Part shown: positions 39,525 through 48,004 of the stretch, piece after piece
How positions within the stretch are numbered: position 1 is the first letter of the stretch
Layout of the letters: every line of letters starts with the position of its first letter
Source of the DNA: Sulfolobus sp. A20
Lineage (GTDB): Archaea > Thermoproteota > Thermoprotei_A > Sulfolobales > Sulfolobaceae
Reading direction: 5' to 3'
DNA length: 64,000 nt
Assembly (NCBI RefSeq): GCF_001719125.1
Contig: NZ_CP017006.1
Span: 2,122,384 to 2,186,383 of the forward strand
Program-made: the position numbers and the translations under genes
The notes under the pieces: generated by a model
The model's database searches: none
The model's input: the letters and a program-made list of their open reading frames with translations, nothing else
What the model was told of the DNA's origin: nothing

Positions 39525-40844
39525 TTATGAAATATTAGAGTAGATTCTCAAGAACTCCTCAGTATGTGAAATAGCCTTAAAGTAATCCTCAATTTTGATG
39601 TTTTCATTAGGTGCGTGAGCATTAGAATGATAACCCCCAACTCCTATGGCACTTACAGCGTCCTTAATTCCTAGCTTATTTACGAATAATCCCATTGGTT
39701 GGGTACCAGCGGAATTAGGGATCACTTGGGGCTCCACTTTATAAACCTTCTTCGCTGACTCAATCATAGCCTTAACTACTGCAGAATTAGGTGATGTTCT
39801 AACAGGATATTCGAAACCATGAGTTATGATTTCACCCTTAAATCCAACTTTCTGTAAATGCTTTTTCAGAAGCTCAAAGATTTTATAGGGATCTTGGTTA
39901 GGGACTAGTCTAAAATCAAGTTTTGCGAAAGCCTTATGAGGAACAATAGTCTTACTACCCTTTCCAGTGTATCCACACTCAAACCCATCTACATTACAAG
40001 TAGGATAAGTTAATAGTGCTTCAGCGATCTTCTCTTTTTCCTCATATTTAATCTCCTTAAAACCTAAATTAGCCTTTAACTCTTCTACATTTATGTCATA
40101 TTTTCTAATAAGTTCTTTTTCCTCAATACTTAATTCCCTTATGTCATCATAAAAACCGTCAATAAGTACCCTTCCGTTGGAGTCAACTAAACTATCTATT
40201 ATTTTCATTAAATCAATGCAAGGATTCCTAACTATAGGGGCATTAGATGAGTGTAAATCCCTCATACCGTAATCTAGCACTAATTCAACGTAAAGTAAAC
40301 CTTTAACTCCTAGAACTATTTGAGGTCTTCCTTTAGCGTCTAATCCAGCACCTTCCATTATTACGCTATCAGCCTTTAACTTGTTAGCATTTCTCTCTAT
40401 GTAATCTTCTAAATTAATACTTCCAATTTCTTCTTCTCCCTCATACAAGAGTTTTACATTAACGCCTAACTCGTTTTTATCTAATAAGTGCTTAATTGCA
40501 AAAAGTCTAGCCATTAATGTACCTTTGTTATCAGATGCTCCCCTAGCGTAAATTTTACCGTCTTCAACAGTAGCAGAAAATGGTCCGTACTTCCATTCAT
40601 TTAATGGATCTACTGGCTGAACGTCATAATGATTGTAAACTAATAGAGTCTTCTTTGCTTTAACGTTAATCTCAGAATAAACCACAGGGTGTCCTTTAGT
40701 CTTCTCCACGTAAGCCTTTACTCCTAACACCCTCTCTACCGTTTCCTTCAAATAGTTTGCAGTCTCTTCTATGCCTTCCCCGGTAGCAGAAACTGAAGGC
40801 ATTTTAAGAAATTGAATTAACGTATTTAATTCCTCTTGTTCCAT
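39525..40844 (-). CDS. M20-family metallopeptidase (dipeptidase/carboxypeptidase)
   Basis: I start at the ATG at 40844 (MEQEELNTLIQFLKMPSVSA), giving 439 residues; the frame is open to 40883. A TATA-like TTTATAAAAG (about 40870-40879, minus) is about 27 bp upstream, fitting a leaderless start. Zinc-site motifs: YNHYDVQP, ARGASDNKGTLM, YEGEEEIGS, and the C-terminal YHSNAHAPNENI. The dimerisation domain (about 185-300) is present. Likely hydrolyses di- or oligopeptides; ArgE/DapE-type substrates are possible but the length suits CNDP-like dipeptidases. Confidence 0.9.
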   Translation of the reverse strand: MEQEELNTLIQFLKMPSVSATGEGIEETANYLKETVERVLGVKAYVEKTKGHPVVYSEINVKAKKTLLVYNHYDVQPVDPLNEWKYGPFSATVEDGKIYARGASDNKGTLMARLFAIKHLLDKNELGVNVKLLYEGEEEIGSINLEDYIERNANKLKADSVIMEGAGLDAKGRPQIVLGVKGLLYVELVLDYGMRDLHSSNAPIVRNPCIDLMKIIDSLVDSNGRVLIDGFYDDIRELSIEEKELIRKYDINVEELKANLGFKEIKYEEKEKIAEALLTYPTCNVDGFECGYTGKGSKTIVPHKAFAKLDFRLVPNQDPYKIFELLKKHLQKVGFKGEIITHGFEYPVRTSPNSAVVKAMIESAKKVYKVEPQVIPNSAGTQPMGLFVNKLGIKDAVSAIGVGGYHSNAHAPNENIKIEDYFKAISHTEEFLRIYSNIS

Positions 40845-40948
40845 ATAAATACGTATACATACTCTTTTATAAACTAAAGTCATAAGTTAGGATTTTTAAA
40901 AACATAGTAATGAAGTTTTTATAATTACTATTAAATGTAGATATCAAA

Positions 40949-40958
40949 CTTTATAAAC
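40949..40958 (+). promoter_or_regulatory. TATA box of the 4-hydroxybutyryl-CoA dehydratase gene
   Basis: CTTTATAAAC at 40949-40958, centred 25-26 bp before the ATG at 40979, with an A-rich BRE upstream. The spacing means the transcript should start at or next to the first codon. It is a clean example of a leaderless promoter. Confidence 0.7.
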
Positions 40959-40978
40959 TCCCACGTGTAAAGTATAAT

Positions 40979-42505
40979 ATGGTTTTAAGAACAGGTGAGC
41001 AATACGTTGAGGCTATTAGGAATAGAAGTAAAGTTGAAATTTACGTGATGGGTAAAGAAGTTAAAGATGTTACTCAAGATCCCTTCTTAAAGCCAGCAGT
41101 TCTATCATTTAAAGCTACTTATGATGCAGCTCATGAGGAGGATACTAAACATCTGGGTAGAGCTTGGAGTCAGTTCATAAACGAAGAGGTGAACAGATTC
41201 ACTCATGTACATAGATCTCCGGAGGACTTGGCTGCTAAGGTAAAATTGCTGAGAAAGATAAGCCATAAGACCGGGGCTTGTTTCCAGAGGTGTGTAGGTT
41301 GGGATGCGCTGAACACACTTTATATCACAACTAAGTTAATGGCTGAGAAAGGTAAGAAAGAGTATTACGAAAGATTTGTGGAGTACTTAAAATACGTTCA
41401 GAAGAACGACTTAGCATTAGCTGGGGCTATGACTGATGTTAAGGGAGTGAGGACTTTAAAACCCAGTGAGCAGCCTAATGCATATTTAAGAGTAACAGAG
41501 GTCACTAAAGAAGGAATTTATGTAGCAGGGGCTAAGGCAAATATTACTGGGATAGCTACAGCTGAGGAGATAGTAGTAATGCCTACCAGGGGGATGAGTG
41601 AGAAGGATCAAGATTTTGCAATAGCTTTTTCAATACCTTTAGATACTGAAGGAATAAAGGTAATAGTAGGAAGGCAATTGAATGATGCGAGGAGGTTTGA
41701 AGAGGGAGAAATTGATGGTTTACCTTATAGGTATAATCATGAAGGTTTAGTAATATTTGATAACGTTTTTGTACCTTGGGAAAGGGTATTCATGTATAAG
41801 GATTGGCAGATGAGTGGAATATTAGTTGAAATATTTAGTGCTTATCATAGACAAGGATATGGTGGATGTAAATCTGGTTTAGCGGATGTCATAATAGGTG
41901 CTTCTTATAATCTGGCAAAGCAGGTAGGTGTGGATAAAGCTCCTCATATACAAAACAAACTCACCGAAATGGTTTTACTAACTGAAAATATGTATTCAAC
42001 TGGTATCGCAGCTAGTTTAGATGCTATTAAGTTATGCGAAAACGATTGCTGGTGGGTTAATCCGATGTTCGCAAACGTTACTAAACAGCTAGTCACTAGA
42101 TTCCCATACGAGATTACTAAGTTTTCAACTGATATAGCAGGTGGAATTTTAGGAACTGGGCCTAGTGAGTGGGACTTAAAGAACCCTAAGTTAAAGCCTT
42201 ATATCGAGAAGTACCTGCAGGGAATTTCTGATTATAAAGTAGAAGATAGATTGAGAATGATTAGACTATTGGAAAACGTGAGTTTAGGAGTTGCTTTTCT
42301 CATAGAGTCAGTTCATGGGGCTGGTAGTCCAGAGGCACAAAGGATAGTGATAAATAGAGTTTACGATTATGATTACGCTAGCAAGATAGCTATGTATTTA
42401 GCTAACATTAAGAAAGATGTAGAGTTTAAGGAGAAAGTGGAGCCTTGGAGAGAGACAGATACTGAGAGAACTGCAAAAAGTGTGACAAGTAATGATAAAA
42501 AATAA
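40979..42505 (+). CDS. abfD: 4-hydroxybutyryl-CoA dehydratase
   Basis: The product has 508 residues of the HpaB/4-hydroxyphenylacetate 3-hydroxylase fold. It is likely to be annotated as a monooxygenase, but the [4Fe-4S] ligands of 4-hydroxybutyryl-CoA dehydratase are all present: Cys101 and Cys105 ([14 protein letters not shown]) and His290 and Cys297 ([13 protein letters not shown]). This matches the Cys99/Cys103/His292/Cys299 set of the Clostridium enzyme in spacing. It dehydrates 4-hydroxybutyryl-CoA to crotonyl-CoA, a key step of the 3-hydroxypropionate/4-hydroxybutyrate CO2-fixation cycle in Sulfolobales. It is monocistronic. Confidence 0.93.
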   Translation: MVLRTGEQYVEAIRNRSKVEIYVMGKEVKDVTQDPFLKPAVLSFKATYDAAHEEDTKHLGRAWSQFINEEVNRFTHVHRSPEDLAAKVKLLRKISHKTGACFQRCVGWDALNTLYITTKLMAEKGKKEYYERFVEYLKYVQKNDLALAGAMTDVKGVRTLKPSEQPNAYLRVTEVTKEGIYVAGAKANITGIATAEEIVVMPTRGMSEKDQDFAIAFSIPLDTEGIKVIVGRQLNDARRFEEGEIDGLPYRYNHEGLVIFDNVFVPWERVFMYKDWQMSGILVEIFSAYHRQGYGGCKSGLADVIIGASYNLAKQVGVDKAPHIQNKLTEMVLLTENMYSTGIAASLDAIKLCENDCWWVNPMFANVTKQLVTRFPYEITKFSTDIAGGILGTGPSEWDLKNPKLKPYIEKYLQGISDYKVEDRLRMIRLLENVSLGVAFLIESVHGAGSPEAQRIVINRVYDYDYASKIAMYLANIKKDVEFKEKVEPWRETDTERTAKSVTSNDKK

Positions 42506-42515
42506 GTATAGTAGC

Positions 42516-43262
42516 TTAAACGTTTAAGAAAGCATACATCAAATCTCTTTCCGTTACGATTCCAATTAGTTTTTCATTTTCCACTACTGGTAACGTGCCT
42601 ATCCTCTTGTCTATCATTATCTTAGCTGCTCTCCATATTCGCTCATATCTAGATACAGTTATTAAATTTTTACTACCTGCATCTAATACTTTTCCTATTT
42701 TATCATTTTTTGCAATAAATTTAACTATATCCGCAGCAGTTATTATACCTACCAATTTATCATCTTTCATTACTGGTAGCCTTCTAATATTATATCTAGT
42801 CATAGTTTTGGCAGCATTTAGGATGTCACTCTCTTCACCTATACAAATGACGTCTTTGCTCATCACTGAATCTATTATACCAGAAAAGTTGTTGGAAGTT
42901 AATAACTTTAATACTTCTCTCTCCGTAAATATCCCTACTAAAACGTTATTATCTACAATTGGAACCCCTCCTATACCCTTAGATAACATCAGCCTTACTA
43001 CTTCATTTACCTCCTCATTTGGGGAAACTGAAACTAAATCCTGACTCATTATGTCTTTAGCCTTCAAATTGATGATATCTAATCCATACTCACTGAAGGA
43101 GGCTACTACGTCCCTAGTCGATACTATTCCTATAGGCTTCTCCTCCTTTAGTACTACGACTCTACCAGATGGATCTTTAGATAGGACATCAAGAACTTCC
43201 CTCATTGAGGACTCAGTTGATATTGTTATTATAATACTGCTAGCTAAATCTATTACTTTCAT
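42516..43262 (-). CDS. four-CBS-domain protein
   Basis: The product has 248 residues made of four CBS motifs in a row: PIGIVSTRDVVASF, VGIFTEREVLKLL, LVGIITAADIVKFI and LIGIVTERDLMYAF, each preceded by a typical DIMSxD or VMSKD start. Two Bateman modules would bind adenine nucleotides. No effector domain is attached, so it is a sensor acting on another protein. It is convergent with abfD (10 bp apart), which by itself does not imply a link. Confidence 0.9.
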   Translation of the reverse strand: MKVIDLASSIIITISTESSMREVLDVLSKDPSGRVVVLKEEKPIGIVSTRDVVASFSEYGLDIINLKAKDIMSQDLVSVSPNEEVNEVVRLMLSKGIGGVPIVDNNVLVGIFTEREVLKLLTSNNFSGIIDSVMSKDVICIGEESDILNAAKTMTRYNIRRLPVMKDDKLVGIITAADIVKFIAKNDKIGKVLDAGSKNLITVSRYERIWRAAKIMIDKRIGTLPVVENEKLIGIVTERDLMYAFLNV

Positions 43263-43295
43263 ATGTATTATATTATCATGATAGTTAAAAAACCT

Positions 43296-43829
43296 TTAGA
43301 AGACTATTCTCGTTGTACTGCCAAATCTCTCAACGTTTCTAAACAACTCCCTATAGTCTTTAGTAAAATTGAAGCTATGAGTTCTTATCATAGCTTCATA
43401 GTAACCTTCCTTATCCTTAGCTCTTATCGTTAACCTATTATTCCTAAACGATATCTCATAGTAGTAATGCATAGAGGATAAGGCTACTTTATCTTCTTCA
43501 AGTTTTATGTTAGGTTCCTCTGCTAGCACTATAGAACGTACTTCAAAGAGGACTTTCCCTAAGACGAATTCAGCAAATCCCTCAATGTCCTCCTTTTCGG
43601 AAATGAAAACCGTGAATGAGCTAGCTATAGACATGAAAGGATCATTAGCTATTGCTGATTCAGTTTTCTCGTATAGGTGAATCGTATTAACGTTATCTAA
43701 ACTCATCTTCCAAAGTTCCTCATAGGTTGCAATGTGAGGTTTTCCGTTTATCAAGACTCTTATCTTAAAGTTGTAAGAAGAACAAACTACATCCACTGGA
43801 ATCCTTTTCCTCTCATCCACGCAATACAT
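43296..43829 (-). CDS. hypothetical protein, 177 aa
   Basis: This soluble alpha/beta protein starts MYCVDERKRIPVDVVCSSYN and ends NVERFGSTTRIVF. It has many alternating strand-like segments (KIRVLINGKPHIATYEELW, MHYYYEISFRNNRLTIRAKD) and no membrane segment or recognisable motif. It lies 33 bp upstream of the CBS protein gene on the same strand, so the two may be cotranscribed. I recognise no family. Confidence 0.65.
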   Translation of the reverse strand: MYCVDERKRIPVDVVCSSYNFKIRVLINGKPHIATYEELWKMSLDNVNTIHLYEKTESAIANDPFMSIASSFTVFISEKEDIEGFAEFVLGKVLFEVRSIVLAEEPNIKLEEDKVALSSMHYYYEISFRNNRLTIRAKDKEGYYEAMIRTHSFNFTKDYRELFRNVERFGSTTRIVF

Positions 43830-43925
43830 CTTAATAAATTACTCAAAACCATCTTATAAATGGGTTGTATAACAGTTTTTCGTTTTATATCAGTTTTTAT
43901 TGTGATAACAATTAGATTGAAAATT

Positions 43926-44201
43926 TTGACAAAGGAAGGACAAGCCTCTCCCCCGGGGTAAAGTTTTTAAGTGAAGGAAGATTATTGAGGGAAGCCATAA
44001 AGCGTAATGAGAACGTGTCCATCCTCCTCAGTACATATCCCCGAGTCTCGAGGAGGGTGGAGTGGGGGCTCCTCTACCCAAGGGATAGGGGTAATTTGGC
44101 TGAAGACCCAGCTATCGCTGGACGAGTGGGTATTAATGCCCACTAGCTATGAAGTGGTGAAGGCGGTAAACCTATGAACCGCTCTAAGGGGAGGAGGTCA
44201 G
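43926..44201 (+). mobile_element. non-coding hairpin-ended element, 276 bp (long form B)
   Basis: The left end is TTGACAAAGGAAGGACAAGC and CTCTCCCCCGGGGTAAAG; the right end is GCGGTAAACCTATGAACCGC, a hairpin, then TCTAAGGGGAGGAGGTCAG. It is collinear with 11405-11705 (minus) and 51290-51787. A 58-codon open frame in the middle is not shared by the other copies and is not believed. The GCGGT/ACCGC hairpin before the tail is reminiscent of the 3' end of IS200/IS605 guide (omega) RNAs, but no TnpB is present here. It fills the gene-free stretch 43830-44263. Confidence 0.7.
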
Positions 44202-44263
44202 AAGAATAGGCTAGTTGTCTAACTCCTTAAAATTTTGAATAATAAAACTAATTCATGAACCGT

Positions 44264-45043
44264 TTAAAATAATGGTTTATATTGCTTTCTTTTCTCGAAT
44301 ATCCAGTCCTCACTCTCCTCATGACATTCCAAACCGTTTTCTCTGCACAGCTTATTTATCATCTGTTTGATACCTTCCCACCATTCCTTACTTCCCTCTC
44401 TGAACTTCAACCCCTTATAATAATTGAAGTGATCATATACTACTCTAGTACTTATGCCACTAATCTCTTCAATAATATCCTTCACTTCACTATCATTTAC
44501 GCCACGAATAATGGGTCCCAAAAATAGCCAAGTTTCAATTCCATTCTCGCTTAATTTTTTCAACGCATTAATCCTAGCTTTAGGAGGTGGAGCGTTCGGT
44601 TCAATATCCTTGTAGAGAGTAGTAACTGTGATTCCCACATCGACTTTATTCTTATACTTCTGTAGAACGTCAATGTCCCTCAATACTAAGGGGGATTTAG
44701 TTTGAATAGAAACTCTAAACCCATTTTGTAAAAGCAACTCTACGCTTCTCCTAGTTAGCCTTTCTAGGGCTTCAATAGGTTGATATGGATCGGTTATTGT
44801 AGAAACGCCAACAACGCCTCTCTTAAGCATATGTACTTCCCTCTTTAGAACCTCAACTAGATTCTCCTTGACTACAACTACTTTTCCCCAATTAGTTGAA
44901 GCGTCGCTATCTGGAGTGAAGTTAGGTGCGTAACAATAACTACAAGCATGAATACAGCCTAAATAGGGATTAAGACTGTAATCAAGCTCTCTCAAACCCG
45001 ATTTACTTAATGCTGATTTAACTTTAATTCTCTTTACTATCAT
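44264..45043 (-). CDS. SplB-like radical SAM protein
   Basis: I start at the ATG at 45043 (MIVKRIKVKSALSKS), 259 residues, with GTGAG about 10 bases upstream; the frame is open to 45064. The radical SAM cluster is Cys30-x3-Cys34-x2-Cys37 (CIHACSYCYAP). LDYSLNPYLGCIHACSYCY and GVSTITDPYQPIEALERL are typical of the SplB-like/Rv2578c group. It lies 5 bp after the NreA gene stop and is probably cotranscribed. Spore photoproduct lyase activity is possible only by name; the actual substrate is unknown, although the neighbour also relates to DNA repair. Confidence 0.85.
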   Translation of the reverse strand: MIVKRIKVKSALSKSGLRELDYSLNPYLGCIHACSYCYAPNFTPDSDASTNWGKVVVVKENLVEVLKREVHMLKRGVVGVSTITDPYQPIEALERLTRRSVELLLQNGFRVSIQTKSPLVLRDIDVLQKYKNKVDVGITVTTLYKDIEPNAPPPKARINALKKLSENGIETWLFLGPIIRGVNDSEVKDIIEEISGISTRVVYDHFNYYKGLKFREGSKEWWEGIKQMINKLCRENGLECHEESEDWIFEKRKQYKPLF

Positions 45044-45048
45044 CAAAC

Positions 45049-46245
45049 TCACTTCTCTAACCATTTATCAATAGTGTTATAGTTTAGCATTGATTTACTT
45101 AACCACTTCTTTAAATCCACCCTCAATATTTCTTTTAAGTAAGTGAATACTGGTTCTATAGAATCAAATATTAGAGGCTTATTTTTAAACATTTCTCTAA
45201 CGTTTTCCCTAACAAACCAGACACCAATAGGTAGATTAAAACCCTCATATATTTCCCTCCATAAGATTGCTGTAGCCTGTTTCCTCCTTTCATATAAGTG
45301 CTCAGTTACCCCTAACCTAGACGCATAATAACAACCCCCTATTTCCGGGTAATCCTTTCTTCCATAATATCCTTCATTGTCTACCTCAACATCAACGTAA
45401 TTTCCCCACTTATTCCACGTACTCCCTGGAAACCATGCTTCACCCCACTCAAAACTCCACTTTCTAGGTAAGAGGATAGCTACGAATAAGTTCCTATTAA
45501 ATTTTCTAACATACACCTCTATTTTATCTATCGTATCAAAAGTCTTTATTTCCCCTATTAACTTATCAGAAATTATCTTGTCAGTAGCTGTAATACTCCA
45601 CCTAGTAGGCACGAGTTTTCTTCTTCTCCCCATTCCGCCTATGCTTAATATTTTAGATATTTTTTCTACTTCTAAGCCAAAAGAGTATAATTTAACAATT
45701 CCTTCTCTAGCTTTCATATCAAAATCATTATACACCTTTTCGACAATCTTTAATGGAGGTGGTAAGGTAGATATTCTTAATCTATCTAAAGGTGCTGATG
45801 GTCCTAACGGAGGAGAATTATCATCTAGTACTCCTCCTACTGGTTTAGATTTGAGATCTAACTCAACGTCAACCGGTCTTGAGGCTATTGTAATCGCTTG
45901 TATATCAAGGAGGAGTTTATCAGGATTTATTGCTGAACCTACGTGATATCTTACTCCTCCTCTTACTAAGGATAGTCTGGCAGTTAAGAACTCATCGAGG
46001 CTAGAATTTATCCAATACTTTGAGTTTTCAAAATATTCAGTATTCCCTAATATAGGAGGAGATGATGGATATACGATGATCTTAGGATAATTTACTCTAC
46101 CTACAAATACTGTAGGTGGTGAAGAACCTAGGACTTCCTTACTCTCAATTTTTTTAGTCCTAACTTTAACTAGAATTGGGCAATAGGTTAAGCCACATAA
46201 GTACTTAGAAGCTCTACATCTAATACAAAGTTCTGGTCTTATCAC
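45049..46245 (-). CDS. nreA: NreA-like archaeal DNA repair protein
   Basis: The product has 398 residues. The N-terminal zinc finger is CIRCRASKYLCGLTYCP (Cys7, Cys10, Cys17, Cys22), followed by the conserved Nre body (SSPPTVFVGRVNYPKI, GGVLDDNSPPLGPSAPL, RRRKLVPTRWSITATDKIIS, YYASRLGVTEHLYERRKQAT). Nre proteins are linked to DNA damage repair in archaea, and euryarchaeal forms bind PCNA through a C-terminal PIP box; the C-terminus here (YNTIDKWLEK) is only a weak match. Upstream of and close to the radical SAM gene. Confidence 0.88.
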   Translation of the reverse strand: MIRPELCIRCRASKYLCGLTYCPILVKVRTKKIESKEVLGSSPPTVFVGRVNYPKIIVYPSSPPILGNTEYFENSKYWINSSLDEFLTARLSLVRGGVRYHVGSAINPDKLLLDIQAITIASRPVDVELDLKSKPVGGVLDDNSPPLGPSAPLDRLRISTLPPPLKIVEKVYNDFDMKAREGIVKLYSFGLEVEKISKILSIGGMGRRRKLVPTRWSITATDKIISDKLIGEIKTFDTIDKIEVYVRKFNRNLFVAILLPRKWSFEWGEAWFPGSTWNKWGNYVDVEVDNEGYYGRKDYPEIGGCYYASRLGVTEHLYERRKQATAILWREIYEGFNLPIGVWFVRENVREMFKNKPLIFDSIEPVFTYLKEILRVDLKKWLSKSMLNYNTIDKWLEK

Positions 46246-46302
46246 TTATTTAATAGTAGTTTTTCAAAATTTATAACACTTTCTAAATAACACATTACAA
46301 AG

Positions 46303-46341
46303 TGATGAGTGCCTCACCATTTATGGTGGGGAGGAAGTCAG
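46303..46341 (+). repeat. solo hairpin unit of the dispersed family
   Basis: TGATGAGTGCCTCACCATTT then ATGGTGGGGAGGAAGTCAG. The stem CTCACCAT/ATGGTGGG is strong (ACCAT/ATGGT perfect). It lies between the nreA start and the 3' end of the nucleoside phosphorylase gene, both on the minus strand. Confidence 0.75.
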
Positions 46342-46349
46342 TCATGGTT

Positions 46350-47102
46350 TCAATTATTTGCTATGAAGCTTAATATTAAATTTGCATCTCTTCTGTAAAT
46401 TTCCTCATAATTAATCCACTTTCCCTTGTAATTTGCAATTATGAGAAGAGAAACAGACCTAACTCCTTTCAATCTACTTATTAGGAATAGAGTTCCAGTT
46501 TCCATATCTACAGCATCGTCATAATTTAGGTGTGATTCGTTATAGAAATCGTCACTTTGAAAAACTGATCCATAAAACACTTCTCTCCCTTTTTCCTTTA
46601 GGAATTTGTATAAGGAATAGGCTAGTTCTAAGTCAGGGAAGAGTGATAGCACGACATCGTTTCTAAAGCTTTGATAAAGAGAACTTTTGTAGTGATGTGA
46701 AACTCCTAAGGGTATGATGTACTTTCCCAACTTCTCTTCTTCTTGAAGCCCACCAGCGGTTCCATATCTCAAGATTATCCTTACTCCATTAGCTATAAGT
46801 TCCTCTAAGATTAATGCAGTTGATGGTCCTCCTACTCCATGGGTTGAAATAACTAAATTGTTCCCATTATATTCTCCCATAAAAATTATGTAGCCTCTAC
46901 GCTTAATGGATCTATGAACTTTCAAATAGTTGCTTAACAATTCTGCTACTTCTGGTTCCTCAACCAATACCGCTTTTTCCGGTAATCTCTCATTTATTAT
47001 TAGCATAAAAATATGTAGAGTCTCTAGCTTATTAACATCCACTGTTCTTTTACGCTTATTTTTAACAAGAAATATGGCAAATTCTTTGTGAATTAAGCTC
47101 AT
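46350..47102 (-). CDS. purine nucleoside/uridine phosphorylase family protein
   Basis: The product has up to 250 residues. Family motifs are VISTHGVGGPSTALILEEL, IILRYGTAGGL and AVDMETGTLFLISRL, which place it in the NP-I family (PNP, MTAP or uridine phosphorylase). The usual start of this family would correspond to about residue 25, so a shorter product from the in-frame GTG at 47042 is likely; I keep the longer frame for safety. The GDP-x-R phosphate motif near the N-terminus is replaced by VLVEEPEVAE, so catalysis may be altered. It lies 21 bp after the aroD gene. Confidence 0.82.
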   Translation of the reverse strand: MSLIHKEFAIFLVKNKRKRTVDVNKLETLHIFMLIINERLPEKAVLVEEPEVAELLSNYLKVHRSIKRRGYIIFMGEYNGNNLVISTHGVGGPSTALILEELIANGVRIILRYGTAGGLQEEEKLGKYIIPLGVSHHYKSSLYQSFRNDVVLSLFPDLELAYSLYKFLKEKGREVFYGSVFQSDDFYNESHLNYDDAVDMETGTLFLISRLKGVRSVSLLIIANYKGKWINYEEIYRRDANLILSFIANN

Positions 47103-47123
47103 AACGTGGAAGCGGGATAAAAA

Positions 47124-47882
47124 CTAATCCGTAAAGAATAATGATAATAGGCGTTTTGTATCATCTAACAATAGCTGACCTGGGGCAGTTGAATTCCCTA
47201 TGTGAGAGTATACTATATCATTACCAAATGCTACGTTTAGTATTCTGGAAATCTTTCCTAGGTTTCCCATACCTATGAATATTAAGGGTTTTTTAAGTTT
47301 ATTTCTGGTCTCATACGTTAAATTAATTAAGGTAAGTAAATCTTTCACATCACTTATCATTGTTGTAATCTTCAAGACATTGGCGTCGTAATAGTTTTCC
47401 TCTTCCACTATTCTTCTCAGCTCGTCCATTGACGGAGTAAGTTTGAAATTATGATAAGATAATATAACCCCAACACCATTATTTTTAGCATTTTTTACAA
47501 CTTCTTGGAAAATATCCGACTGCTTCACACTTCTAAGTTCAACGTCTATTAACTTAACGTTATGAATGGTAATTGCTCTCTCATAGACTTTTACCCTCTC
47601 CTCATCACTCAGTTTTACAGCTTTTTCTCCCAGGTCGCTCTCTTCATGGTGTCTAACAGTGAATATTAAGGGAATTTTGGCATTTGAAATTTTCTCCAAC
47701 AAATGATCTATACTATATCTTTCTTTAAGTAACATATGGTCAAATCTTACCTCAGCTAAATCTACGTTTAACTTCTCAGCTTTTATTAAATCCTCTATTG
47801 TTGTAACAACTACACAAGTTAACGGTTTCTTACCTAAAGTTAAGCCTCTAAAGCTAACAGGGTTCTCTAATTCTAGTCTCAC
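47124..47882 (-). CDS. aroD: type I 3-dehydroquinate dehydratase
   Basis: The product has 252 residues. DLAEVRFDHMLLKE holds the substrate-binding Arg, VILSYHNFKLTPSMDEL the catalytic His, NVLKITTMISDV the Schiff-base Lys, and IGNSTAPGQLLLDD the conserved SxAPGQL loop. The enzyme makes 3-dehydroshikimate in the shikimate pathway. An N-terminal extension of about 15 residues (LELENPVSFRGLTLG) precedes the barrel. No other aro genes are adjacent in the window. Confidence 0.9.
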   Translation of the reverse strand: MRLELENPVSFRGLTLGKKPLTCVVVTTIEDLIKAEKLNVDLAEVRFDHMLLKERYSIDHLLEKISNAKIPLIFTVRHHEESDLGEKAVKLSDEERVKVYERAITIHNVKLIDVELRSVKQSDIFQEVVKNAKNNGVGVILSYHNFKLTPSMDELRRIVEEENYYDANVLKITTMISDVKDLLTLINLTYETRNKLKKPLIFIGMGNLGKISRILNVAFGNDIVYSHIGNSTAPGQLLLDDTKRLLSLFFTD

Positions 47883-48004
47883 ATATATAATGATTTTTTA
47901 AAAGTAATAAAACGTTTTAAGAAGTTTGACGAAAGAGCTCTAATTAATAGAGGGTTTTTTACTCCTAATTGATGACCTAACCATCCATGATATAGATCAG
48001 AAAT

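Noticed and set aside
42595-43044. 149-codon plus-strand frame
   Set aside because: It is a shadow of the four-CBS protein on the other strand.
43980-44153. 58-codon open frame in the 43.9-kb element, considered as a TnpB remnant
   Set aside because: No TnpB motif (zinc-finger Cys pairs or RuvC Asp/Glu) is visible, and the other copies do not keep the frame.
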